From a virus, in IMG/VR virus record IMGVR_UViG_3300043465_000726, positions 1 to 23,777 of that record: a stretch of 23,777 nucleotides of DNA. One strand, written 5' to 3'. Shown piece by piece: positions 14,408-20,618 of this stretch. Each line of letters starts with the position of its first letter. Within the stretch, counting starts at the first letter, position 1. A program made the translations under genes and the position numbers. Under the pieces are notes generated by a model. The model made no database searches, was not told the origin of the DNA, and was given only the letters and a program-made list of their open reading frames with translations.

Positions 14408-14604
14408 GGCTGCACCTCCCGAATCGCTGCCCACGCTGCCTCCGCTGCCCGCGCCGCCCGCCTCGCTTCCCGCGCCGCTGCCTCCGCTGCCTCCGCTGCA
14501 TCCCACGCTGCCTCCGCCGCTGCCCGCGCTGCCGACGCCTCGGCGTAGCTCGGCTCAGGCTCATGCGCTTCCAGTGCGGCCCACATTTCTGTCATTTTGT
14601 TCAT
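14404..14604 (-). CDS. Array gene 1: Ala-rich helical repeat protein
   Basis: The 66-residue protein (MNKMTEMWAALEAHEPEPSY) has an Ala/Glu/Arg helix with a near-regular A-A-x-A-A pattern (AAWDAAEAAEAAAREARRAA) and ends AWAAIREVQP. GGGAGG lies eight nt before the ATG inside the end of the winged-helix gene, and the ATG overlaps its stop (ATGA). Clear paralogue of array gene 2. Role unknown. Confidence 0.72.
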   Translation of the reverse strand: MNKMTEMWAALEAHEPEPSYAEASAARAAAEAAWDAAEAAEAAAREARRAARAAEAAWAAIREVQP

Positions 14605-14936
14605 CGTAGTTTCCTCCCGTAGAAAAACATCGCGTTAGCTTTACCGATATGATACGGCCCGCGTCGTCGGATCACGCCCAGCTTCCATAACTCAAAGAGT
14701 CGGCGTCTAACCGTGTGCTTGCGGATGCCAGTGAACTCCGAGATAGATTCGACTGAGTGCTTGCGGGCCATCAGCGCATCGACAATCAGACCTTTCATAA
14801 CCGGTATGCCGTTGCGGATGTTGGCTTGAAGTATTTCGACTTGCTGTTCCAGGCGGTCGTTCTCTTTCTCTAACTCGTCAATTATTCGTACCAAGTCGCG
14901 CATGCGAGCGCGGATCTCACGGTGTGATTCTTCCAT
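14601..14936 (-). CDS. Winged-helix DNA-binding protein with leucine-zipper-like N-terminus
   Basis: The 111-residue protein has a heptad helix at about residues 12-42 (IIDELEKENDRLEQQVEILQ) for dimerisation and a winged-helix domain at about 46-108. In the domain, SVESISEFTGIRKHTVRRRL forms the helix-turn-helix and KLGVIRRRGPY the wing entry, so sequence-specific DNA binding is likely. The ATG at 14936 is only 2 nt after the T-run of the terminator at 14939-14965 and has no Shine-Dalgarno; the longer open frame to 15017 runs through that terminator and the previous gene. The gene heads the array and the polymerase genes. It may control their expression, perhaps its own. That regulatory role is inference. 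Confidence 0.72.
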   Translation of the reverse strand: MEESHREIRARMRDLVRIIDELEKENDRLEQQVEILQANIRNGIPVMKGLIVDALMARKHSVESISEFTGIRKHTVRRRLFELWKLGVIRRRGPYHIGKANAMFFYGRKLR

Positions 14937-14938
14937 GT

Positions 14939-14965
14939 AAAAAAGCGGGGCCGCAGGCGCCCCGC
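14939..14965 (-). terminator. Rho-independent terminator within the replication operon
   Basis: Read on the minus strand, GCGGGGC and GCCCCGC form a perfect 7-bp stem (loop 7 nt) followed by six T residues. It starts 8 nt after the stop of the gene ending at 14974 and finishes 2 nt before the winged-helix start codon. Confidence 0.85.
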
Positions 14966-14973
14966 CCTCTGGG

Positions 14974-15600
14974 TCAGACCCGGCGACGCCGCGTCGGGGT
15001 CGGCTCCGCAGCCTCAACCGGCTCGGACGGACCGTCCAGGCTCATCCACTCCAGCACCTCAAACACGGGCGTGAAGATCCGCCCGTAGCTCTTGTGCTGG
15101 TAGTGATCCTTGCCGAGGCGCACGATGGCCACAGGCTTGGCCTGATCGACGTCCACCTGCGTGGCAATCGCCAGACCCAGCCCCTGCACGCTGCGCTTGC
15201 CGCCGACAGACGTCGAGTTGAAGCGAACTTCAAGCCCTGCATCCTCGCCGGTCAGGCACTTCATGCTGAAGCCGACCTGCATCTCCCAACCCTTCTTAGC
15301 GCCCGCAGGCGCCGCGTCAAGCTGCGGCAGCGGCTCGGTGACCGGCAGAACATGCTCGGCCAGCACCTCACCGTCACCCCACGCGATGTAGCCGTGGGTG
15401 AACGAAAACGGATTCACCGCCCACTTGGACGAGTCCTCCACCTCCGTCTGCTGCGCGCCGAACACCCAATGACCGGTCTTGTCCATCTTGATGATGGCCG
15501 AACCCGCCGCAGGGATGTCCCGCTCCAGCGTGCGAAGCGCCGTCGAGAGCGACGACACGGCGGGCAGACCCGCCTGACTGAACTTTACGATGTTGCTCAT
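14974..15600 (-). CDS. Conserved phage replication-associated protein, putative ssDNA-binding
   Basis: The 208-residue protein belongs to a type I have seen in many proteobacterial phages: SAIIKMDKTGHWVFGAQQTE, WAVNPFSFTHGYIAWGDGEV, GFSMKCLTGEDAGLEVRF and HYQHKSYGRIFTPVFEVLEW. It is rich in beta-strand and aromatic residues and ends with a basic tail after a Glu/Pro-rich stretch. A single-stranded DNA-binding (OB-fold-like) role is inferred from the gene order next to a Cas4-like nuclease, polymerase and primase-helicase, not from a motif. ATGA overlap links it to the nuclease gene. An intrinsic terminator follows its stop. Confidence 0.72.
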   Translation of the reverse strand: MSNIVKFSQAGLPAVSSLSTALRTLERDIPAAGSAIIKMDKTGHWVFGAQQTEVEDSSKWAVNPFSFTHGYIAWGDGEVLAEHVLPVTEPLPQLDAAPAGAKKGWEMQVGFSMKCLTGEDAGLEVRFNSTSVGGKRSVQGLGLAIATQVDVDQAKPVAIVRLGKDHYQHKSYGRIFTPVFEVLEWMSLDGPSEPVEAAEPTPTRRRRV

Positions 15601-16703
15601 AATTTACCCAATGCCTTTACCAATGACGACCCGATCAACAGCGCCGGCTCCCTGGGGTCGGAATCAGGAACCAGCGTAGTGCCCGACGACACGCTGACTG
15701 CGAGATCAGCGGGCAAAACTTGACCAATCTTCTTGAGCTTCTTCTCCATCTGCGCGGGCGACAAGAGCGACGTCTCAAACAGTTCGCCGTACGCCATGAC
15801 GCGAGACAGCGTGTCCGCCACGACGTCCTCGTTCACCCAGCGTCGCGTGCCGCGCTTCGGCACCAGCTTCCAGCCGGGGATCTGGCGATGCTCGGCCACT
15901 TGGAACGCCTGCGCTCGCAGCGCCTTGATCCAGTCATCCAGCATGTCGGCCTTGGTGAGCCACTCGGACAACGTGTCAACGTCCACCTTGTCAAGCGACG
16001 TCCGCATCGCCCGCTCGGCCACGGCGGTGTGCGCGGGGCAAGACGCCTTCGCCGGGCACCAACCGCACCAATCGCCCGCTGCCATCGGCGGCGCTTCACG
16101 CTGCGACAACTTAACGGCGAACTGCAACTCTCGCTCAAAGAATCGCACGCGGTCAATCGTCGTGATCCAGCGCGTCATCTTCGGCGGCTGGATGATGACC
16201 AGTTCCACTTCGGTGACGCCCGCGACGAACTTCGGCAGACTGCGGATCGCGGCAGCAGCGTAAAACAGCAACTGCGGGTTGTCCTCGGCGGTCACGGCCA
16301 CGCCGCTGCCGAACTTCCAATCGACGACAAATAGCCGATTGTCAACGCGACCGAGTATGTCGCAAGACCCAAAGACACCAGGCAAAGCGTCGCCGAAATC
16401 CACACGGCGCTCAACCAGAATGTCCATCTCGCCTTGAATGGTGTCGAACAGCGCGACGGCAGGGTGGATCTTCTCATTGAGCAACTCCTGCGTGAACTCC
16501 ACGCCGTCGAGCTTGACGCCAAGCAGCGCCTCAGGCGCTTTGTTCGCGCCGTACACCTGCGCCATGATCTCGTGCAGCAGCGTGCCCTCGCGGGCGTAGT
16601 CGCTGGTGGGCAGGGGCGGAGCGGCAGCGGCGAGCGCCACTGACGCGGGGCACTTCATCACGCGCTTGGCGGTTGATCCGCCAACGACCTTACTGTGCAG
16701 CAT
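15597..16703 (-). CDS. Cas4/RecB-like nuclease, DUF2800 type
   Basis: ATG 16703 (MLHSKVVGGSTAKRVMKCPA) gives 368 residues; the longer open frame overlaps the small gene upstream. PD-(D/E)XK nuclease residues are visible: H44 in LLHEIMAQ, D115 in CDILGRVD, D128 and K130 in VVDWKFG, and Q144 in NPQLLFY. C18 together with C213-x2-C216-x5-C222 makes the four-cysteine arrangement that binds a 4Fe-4S cluster in Cas4 and AddB. The protein should process DNA ends during phage replication or recombination. It is coupled by ATGA to the putative ssDNA-binding gene, as nuclease and binding-protein pairs often are. The C-terminal 140 residues are less familiar. Confidence 0.86.
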   Translation of the reverse strand: MLHSKVVGGSTAKRVMKCPASVALAAAAPPLPTSDYAREGTLLHEIMAQVYGANKAPEALLGVKLDGVEFTQELLNEKIHPAVALFDTIQGEMDILVERRVDFGDALPGVFGSCDILGRVDNRLFVVDWKFGSGVAVTAEDNPQLLFYAAAAIRSLPKFVAGVTEVELVIIQPPKMTRWITTIDRVRFFERELQFAVKLSQREAPPMAAGDWCGWCPAKASCPAHTAVAERAMRTSLDKVDVDTLSEWLTKADMLDDWIKALRAQAFQVAEHRQIPGWKLVPKRGTRRWVNEDVVADTLSRVMAYGELFETSLLSPAQMEKKLKKIGQVLPADLAVSVSSGTTLVPDSDPREPALLIGSSLVKALGKL

Positions 16704-16845
16704 GGTCCACCTGAGAGAACTTCGCGGAGCGCACGAACGTGACGCCCAGTTCCCACTGGATGTGGTCAAACGAGGCGTTGTACACCCCGTTGAGGTAGTT
16801 GAGCAGGATGCGCTCAATCTCGGCTTCGGTGAGGATGATCTGCAT
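16690..16845 (-). CDS. First small gene of the replication operon
   Basis: The 51-residue product (MQIILTEAEIERILLNYLNG) is helical with an amphipathic start and ends AKFSQVDHAAQ. AAGGAGA seven nt before ATG 16845 is a strong ribosome binding site; further in-frame ATG codons upstream fall in the promoter and are rejected. The promoter at 16878-16906 drives it. It overlaps the nuclease gene by 14 nt. Function unknown. Confidence 0.72.
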   Translation of the reverse strand: MQIILTEAEIERILLNYLNGVYNASFDHIQWELGVTFVRSAKFSQVDHAAQ

Positions 16846-16877
16846 GGTCGTCTCCTTTACTGTGTGTGTGTGCGAGT

Positions 16878-16906
16878 ACGATACCGGCACAGAATCCTTG
16901 TGTCAA
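16878..16906 (-). promoter_or_regulatory. Sigma70 promoter for the leftward replication operon
   Basis: On the minus strand TTGACA (perfect -35 box) and TATCGT (-10 box, four of six) are 17 bp apart. The start codon of the first gene lies 33 bp beyond the -10 box. The untranslated leader includes a (CA)6 run at 16861-16872. This is the best host-type promoter in the window. Confidence 0.8.
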
Positions 16907-16924
16907 CAACTTTCGGATGATAAT

Positions 16925-17221
16925 ATGCTTGAACGTGAGATCGAACAGCATCTGATGTGGGCGGTGGCCCGGATGGGCGGCAAAACGTGGAAGTTCACCG
17001 CCCCCGCGCACCGGGGCGTCGCGGATCGGATCGTGTGCCTACCAGACGGTAGCACCTGGTTCGTTGAACTGAAACGGCCCGGTGGCCGGTTGTCCGCGCA
17101 GCAGGTGGCTTTTGCGGCGGACATGAAGGCGCTGCAACAGAATTACGCTTGCTTGTACAGTAAAGAGGACGTTGACCAATGGCTAAAGTGCTTGTTGCCT
17201 GTGAATACAGCGGGACCGTAA
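16925..17221 (+). CDS. VRR-NUC family nuclease
   Basis: ATG 16925 (MLEREIEQHLMWAVARMGGK) gives 98 residues, the usual size of stand-alone phage VRR-NUC proteins. The active-site pattern is visible: an N-terminal Glu, then HRGVADRIVCLPDGSTWFVE with the conserved G-x-x-D and the E-L-K of VELKRPGG. These enzymes cut branched or flap DNA; in a phage the likely task is resolving replication or recombination intermediates. The gene is the first of the rightward module E and its 3' end overlaps the methyltransferase start by 43 nt. The ribosome binding site is weak (GGATGA). The divergent replication-operon promoter lies just upstream. Confidence 0.85.
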   Translation: MLEREIEQHLMWAVARMGGKTWKFTAPAHRGVADRIVCLPDGSTWFVELKRPGGRLSAQQVAFAADMKALQQNYACLYSKEDVDQWLKCLLPVNTAGP

Positions 17222-17772
17222 GAGACGCCTTTGCGGCGGCGGGGCATGACGCCATGTCCTGCGATCTGCTCCCGACCGACGCGCCAGGGCCGCATTATCA
17301 GGGGGACATACGGGACGTTCTGAGTGACGACTGGGACTTGATGATCGCTCACCCGCCCTGCACCTACCTGTCGGTGAGCGGTATGCACTGGACTACGCGG
17401 GGGCTGCGCGACCCGCAGTTGACCGCTGACGCGCTCGACTTTGTGCGGATGCTGCTCAACGCGCCTATCGAGCGCATCGCGCTGGAGAATCCGATAAGCG
17501 TGATCTCTAGGTTGATCCGTAAGCCGGATCAGATCATTCAACCGTGGCAGTTTGGGCATGACGCTAGCAAGAAAACGTGCCTGTGGCTGAAGAACCTGCC
17601 CCTGCTGCGGTCTACGAAGACCATCCCTCCACGGATTGTGGACGGCAAGAAACGGTGGGCCAACCAGACCGATAGCGGACAGAATCGACTGCCCCCTAGC
17701 CCTGACCGCTGGAAGATCCGAAGCGAAACCTACGGAGGCATCGCGGCTGCGATGGCGTCCCAGTGGAGTTAA
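17179..17772 (+). CDS. Compact DNA cytosine methyltransferase-like protein
   Basis: The 197-residue protein has the SAM-binding start VLVACEYSGTVRDAFAAAGH (motif I, then CDLLP for motif II), HPPCTYLS with the catalytic cysteine C61 (motif IV) and LENPISV with Glu103 (motif VI). The tail RSETYGGIAAAMASQW is typical of this phage subgroup. It is about half the length of M.HhaI-type enzymes and shows no obvious separate target-recognition domain, so specificity may be low or supplied otherwise. A C5-cytosine methylation role, perhaps protecting phage DNA from host restriction, is inferred from the motifs. The start ATG has AGAGGA nine nt upstream. Confidence 0.82.
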   Translation: MAKVLVACEYSGTVRDAFAAAGHDAMSCDLLPTDAPGPHYQGDIRDVLSDDWDLMIAHPPCTYLSVSGMHWTTRGLRDPQLTADALDFVRMLLNAPIERIALENPISVISRLIRKPDQIIQPWQFGHDASKKTCLWLKNLPLLRSTKTIPPRIVDGKKRWANQTDSGQNRLPPSPDRWKIRSETYGGIAAAMASQWS

Positions 17773-19073
17773 GGCCGGTCCAAGAGCGAGGTGCCGACTG
17801 GATCTACGAACACGACCGCAGTCTGATCCTGGCGCCCGTGGGTTCCGGCAAGACCGCGCTGACGCTGCGGGCGCTGTCGGACATGATCCGCAACCAGGTG
17901 GTGCGACAGGTTTTGGTGCTGGCGCCCAAGCGCGTCTGCCTTCAGGTGTGGCCCGTGGAGGCGCGCACATGGGCACCCGACCTCACGGTGTCGGTGGCGT
18001 CCGGCACGCCAATAGCCCGTCTGAAGGCGCTCAACGCAGGGGCGCACCTCACGGTCATCAACTACGAGAACATCGAGTGGTTGTGCAAGCACAAGTTGCC
18101 GTTCGACGCCATCGTGTTCGACGAGTTGACCAAGCTCAAGAACCCGTCTGGCACCCGGTTCAAGGCGCTGTTCAAGGCCATCGAACACATCAAGATCCGC
18201 ATCGGCCTGACCGGCTCGTTCACCAGCAACGGCCTGGAGGATGTCTTCGGGCAGTGCAAGATCGTCGATCAGACCCTGCTAGGCCGTGCCAAGGGCGCGT
18301 TCCTGCAACAGTACTTCTACCTCATCAACCCGGACTTCGGGGAGTGGGCCGCGCGCCCCGGTGCCGTCGAGCAGGTCATGCAGCGCATCAAGCCCGCCAC
18401 GTTCCTGCTGGAGGGCAAGAGCAGCGAGCGGGTGCTGCACACGGTGCCGCTGGCCTGCGAGATGGACATGACCGAGTACCTGACGATGAAGAAGCAGATG
18501 GCGGCGCTCGGCGTCACCGCGCTGACGGCGGCTAGCGTGGTCGGCAAGCTCTCGCAGATGTCCACCGGGTTCATCTACGACACCATCAAAACGCCAAGCG
18601 CCAAACCAGGCAAATGGATCGTCAACACCAAGACCGTGTGGTTCTCCAGCCACAAGTTTGAACTGCTGGAGGACACGCTGGCGGAAAACCAGCGCGCCAA
18701 CACGATCATCGTGTACAATTATCAGGCAGAATTGGACGAGTTAAAGAGACGGTATCCGCACGCACTGACGATGGATGCGCCGAACGCGGAGGCCCGGTGG
18801 AACGCAGGCACTGTGCCGTTGCTGCTGATCCATCCGAAGTCAGCGGGGCACGGGCTGAATTTGCAGTTTGGAGGCCACCACATGGTGTTCCTCTCGACGC
18901 CGTGGTCGCCGGAGTTGTTTGAGCAGACGGTGGGCCGACTGCACCGATCCGGGCAGAAGCACGACGTCTGGGTGTACGTCCTTCAAACGAAGGGCACGAT
19001 TGACGAGCAGATATGGGCGGCGCTGGCCGCGAAGAAATCAGTAAGTGAACTGGCCGTGGAGGCTTTGAAATGA
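17763..19073 (+). CDS. SNF2-family DNA helicase/translocase
   Basis: The 436-residue protein has all core motifs: Q-like LRPVQERGADWIY, Walker A APVGSGKT (24-31), VLAPKRV (motif Ia), VFDELTKLKNPSGTR (motif II, DELT in place of DEAH), LTGS (motif III), a motif V region SAGHGLNLQ and motif VI QTVGRLHRSGQ (388-398). This is the compact two-domain SNF2 type often found in phages. It should use ATP to move on double-stranded DNA or remodel branched DNA, in keeping with the VRR-NUC nuclease in the same operon. The GTG start at 17763 overlaps the methyltransferase end by 10 nt. Its stop overlaps the next start (ATGA). Confidence 0.92.
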   Translation: MELRPVQERGADWIYEHDRSLILAPVGSGKTALTLRALSDMIRNQVVRQVLVLAPKRVCLQVWPVEARTWAPDLTVSVASGTPIARLKALNAGAHLTVINYENIEWLCKHKLPFDAIVFDELTKLKNPSGTRFKALFKAIEHIKIRIGLTGSFTSNGLEDVFGQCKIVDQTLLGRAKGAFLQQYFYLINPDFGEWAARPGAVEQVMQRIKPATFLLEGKSSERVLHTVPLACEMDMTEYLTMKKQMAALGVTALTAASVVGKLSQMSTGFIYDTIKTPSAKPGKWIVNTKTVWFSSHKFELLEDTLAENQRANTIIVYNYQAELDELKRRYPHALTMDAPNAEARWNAGTVPLLLIHPKSAGHGLNLQFGGHHMVFLSTPWSPELFEQTVGRLHRSGQKHDVWVYVLQTKGTIDEQIWAALAAKKSVSELAVEALK

Positions 19074-19252
19074 ACTACCGAGAACTACTGGCGATGCTGC
19101 CGAGCATGGACGAAGAGCAGATCCAGGATCTGCTGTTCGCAGAGAAGAATGGCGCCAAGCGCATGACGTTCCTGATCCGGCTGCACCAGCGGTTTTGCGC
19201 CATGCGTGACGCCCGCGAGCGCCGCGAACTGATCAAGGACGCGGTGGCGTGA
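19070..19252 (+). CDS. Small helical protein, unknown
   Basis: The 60-residue, charged, helical protein (MNYRELLAMLPSMDEEQIQD) has no family I recognise. GGAGG lies eight nt before the ATG in the end of the helicase gene. ATGA at the start and GTGA at the end overlap both neighbours. Confidence 0.72.
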   Translation: MNYRELLAMLPSMDEEQIQDLLFAEKNGAKRMTFLIRLHQRFCAMRDARERRELIKDAVA

Positions 19253-19458
19253 GCGCGCTGGATGAACAGGTGGGCGGCGAGCATTACAAGAACCTGACCA
19301 TTCAGCCCGTCGAGTACATCCACACCAACGGCATCGGCTACGTCGAGGGGTGCGTCATCAAGTACGTCACGCGCTGGCGTAGCAAGGGCGGGCTGAACGA
19401 CCTACTGAAGGCCCGCCATTACTTGGATGTGCTGATCGAACTGGAGACCCACGACTGA
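19249..19458 (+). CDS. DUF3310 family protein
   Basis: The 69-residue protein matches the DUF3310 pattern: VGGEHYKNLTIQPVEYIHTN followed by GCVIKYVTRWRSKGGLNDLL and a final helix KARHYLDVLIE. This small family is common in phage nucleotide metabolism and replication modules and is sometimes labelled nucleotide-kinase-like, without firm proof. GTG 19249 overlaps the previous stop as GTGA, with AAGGA upstream. Its 3' end overlaps the convergent Rz gene by 40 nt. Confidence 0.88.
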   Translation: MSALDEQVGGEHYKNLTIQPVEYIHTNGIGYVEGCVIKYVTRWRSKGGLNDLLKARHYLDVLIELETHD

Positions 19459-19856
19459 AGCGCGCGAAGCTGCGCGGCTAGCGCATCGGCTCGGTCGGCC
19501 TCGACGTAGAGGGCGGGTCCGATATCGCGTCCAGTCTCTCCCTGAAGCTCCCCTCCTTCGGCGCGGGAATCATCAGTTCCGCCGGGGGCGGCTCCGGTTG
19601 CAGGCACGCCTGGGGCGTCGCACACCCGGATAACGCGAGGAGGCTTGTTACGCAGACGATCCATTTCTTGGGCATAGTTCTGTGTGACCTCGGTCCTGAT
19701 ACGCCGCGCGGTTTCCTGAGCGGCCAGCGTCGCCGCCAGCCGCATCTCAACTTCCGGCAGGCGCTGGGCTTGCGAGCGCCAGTGCATGACGGTGGTGACG
19801 ACCAGCAGACCTACGCCCGCGATCAGCGCGTAGGCCAGCAGGCGCGCTTCGATCAC
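19419..19856 (-). CDS. Rz: Rz-like inner-membrane spanin
   Basis: GTG 19856 overlaps the stop of the holin-like gene (GTGA) and gives 145 residues; the longer open frame upstream is the shadow of that gene. One N-terminal membrane segment (LLAYALIAGVGLLVVTTVMH) is followed by a long helical periplasmic stretch (VEMRLAATLAAQETARRIRT), the classic Rz plan. The Rz1 gene is nested in another frame. Together they join inner and outer membranes in the last step of lysis. The 3' end overlaps the DUF3310 gene on the opposite strand by 40 nt, which is odd and may couple late and early transcripts. Confidence 0.85.
   Translation of the reverse strand: MIEARLLAYALIAGVGLLVVTTVMHWRSQAQRLPEVEMRLAATLAAQETARRIRTEVTQNYAQEMDRLRNKPPRVIRVCDAPGVPATGAAPGGTDDSRAEGGELQGETGRDIGPALYVEADRADALAAQLRALQSWVSSSISTSK
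19478..19675 (-). CDS. Rz1: Rz1-like outer-membrane spanin lipoprotein, nested in Rz
   Basis: The 65-residue protein starts MPKKWIVCVTSLLALSGCAT: basic residues, hydrophobic core and the lipobox ALSGC at residues 14-18. The rest is proline-rich (PEPPPAELMIPAPKEG), as usual for Rz1. It lies wholly inside Rz in a different frame, the arrangement of lambda and many proteobacterial phages. In-frame ATG codons upstream would put charged residues before the signal and are rejected. Confidence 0.85.
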   Translation of the reverse strand: MPKKWIVCVTSLLALSGCATPQACLQPEPPPAELMIPAPKEGSFRERLDAISDPPSTSRPTEPMR

Positions 19857-20059
19857 AGGGACCGCTGCCCGCCCACGCCGACCTGAGCGCGATACCAGGC
19901 GAGCGTGACGTTCGCCATGCCAAGGAACAGCAGCAGCGCGCCGGTCCAGCGTGCCGGGATGAAGCTCAGGTCTGCGGCCATCAGGAACCCCAGCAGGGCG
20001 GTGGCAAGGCCGATCCAATCGTAATTGAGGCGGCTGACCGCCATGCTTTTCAGGCTCAT
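19853..20059 (-). CDS. Putative two-TM holin
   Basis: The 68-residue protein has two membrane segments, WIGLATALLGFLMAADLSFI and WTGALLLFLGMANVTLAWY, with a short linker carrying Arg, which is the plan of class II holins. Holins pierce the inner membrane to release or activate endolysin. It lies between endolysin and Rz, linked to both by 4-nt overlaps (ATGA at its start, GTGA at its end). The other membrane protein of the cassette (20394-20618) could be the holin or an antiholin instead. Confidence 0.68.
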   Translation of the reverse strand: MSLKSMAVSRLNYDWIGLATALLGFLMAADLSFIPARWTGALLLFLGMANVTLAWYRAQVGVGGQRSL

Positions 20060-20397
20060 TTCACACCTTCATGTTCCAGCGAATAGTGGTTGCCGTCGTT
20101 GAAACGTCCGCCCCAGCGGGCGTCGGGCGCCTGCTTCTCCCACCACTCGCCCAGCGGCTGGTGGTCGGAGGACTGCTCAAGGAACTGCCCGTCCTTGAAC
20201 AGGTTAAGGTCGATGGCGAGGCGCAGCTTGTGGGCGCTGGACGGGTGGCTGTAGGACTTGCGGACGCCCATGTTGCCATGCACGCGGGGGTCGCGGTAGG
20301 CGTCGCCGAGGGTGACCTCGTAGCCCATCTTGTACGCCTGGGCGATCAGTTGACCCGCCATGCGGGCGAACCGGGACTGTTTCTTTCGCAGGCTCAT
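20056..20397 (-). CDS. M15-family peptidase endolysin
   Basis: The 113-residue protein has the VanY/M15 (T5 endolysin-like) zinc-peptidase signature: YRDPRVHGN, SSAHKLRLAIDLNLF with the zinc ligands His and Asp, and DGNHYSLEHEG with the catalytic Glu/His region. It should cleave the L-Ala-D-Glu or D-Ala link of peptidoglycan. There is no signal peptide, so release depends on a holin. ATGA overlaps join it to both neighbours. The size is normal for the family. Confidence 0.88.
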   Translation of the reverse strand: MSLRKKQSRFARMAGQLIAQAYKMGYEVTLGDAYRDPRVHGNMGVRKSYSHPSSAHKLRLAIDLNLFKDGQFLEQSSDHQPLGEWWEKQAPDARWGGRFNDGNHYSLEHEGVK

Positions 20398-20618
20398 TTG
20401 TCCACCTTGTGATCCAGCTTGTCGTGAATCCGGGTGAGCATACCCTTGATCTCGTCGATATCCGCACGGTATGTGCTTTGCGTGACGTACATCAGCGGCA
20501 TCTGACGCACATCTTTGTCCAGCCGCTCCATCGTCTTGTAGATGTTGTTCAGCACCCAGCCACCCATAAACCCGGCGAATGAGACGACGATGTTGAACAT
20601 GTCTTGTGAATCCATCAT
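20394..20618 (-). CDS. Membrane-anchored coiled-coil protein of the lysis cassette
   Basis: The 74-residue protein has one N-terminal membrane segment (FNIVVSFAGFMGGWVLNNIY) and a charged helical tail (DIDEIKGMLTRIHDKLDHKV). Similar small proteins sit next to endolysin genes in many Burkholderia and Bordetella-type phages and are labelled hypothetical or holin-like. The ATG overlaps the ejection-protein stop (ATGA), with TTGAGG upstream. Possible holin, antiholin or pinholin-type partner. Confidence 0.72.
   Translation of the reverse strand: MMDSQDMFNIVVSFAGFMGGWVLNNIYKTMERLDKDVRQMPLMYVTQSTYRADIDEIKGMLTRIHDKLDHKVDK

Noticed and set aside
16919-16927. GATAAT next to ATG as a -10 box for a leaderless VRR-NUC transcript
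   Set aside because: Transcription would start inside the coding region, after the ATG, so it cannot serve that start codon.
17636-18535. Long plus-strand ORF overlapping the helicase gene, and minus-strand ORF 17143-17976
   Set aside because: Both are shadows. The helicase and methyltransferase frames contain complete catalytic motifs, while these products are Arg/Pro/Ala-rich without motifs.
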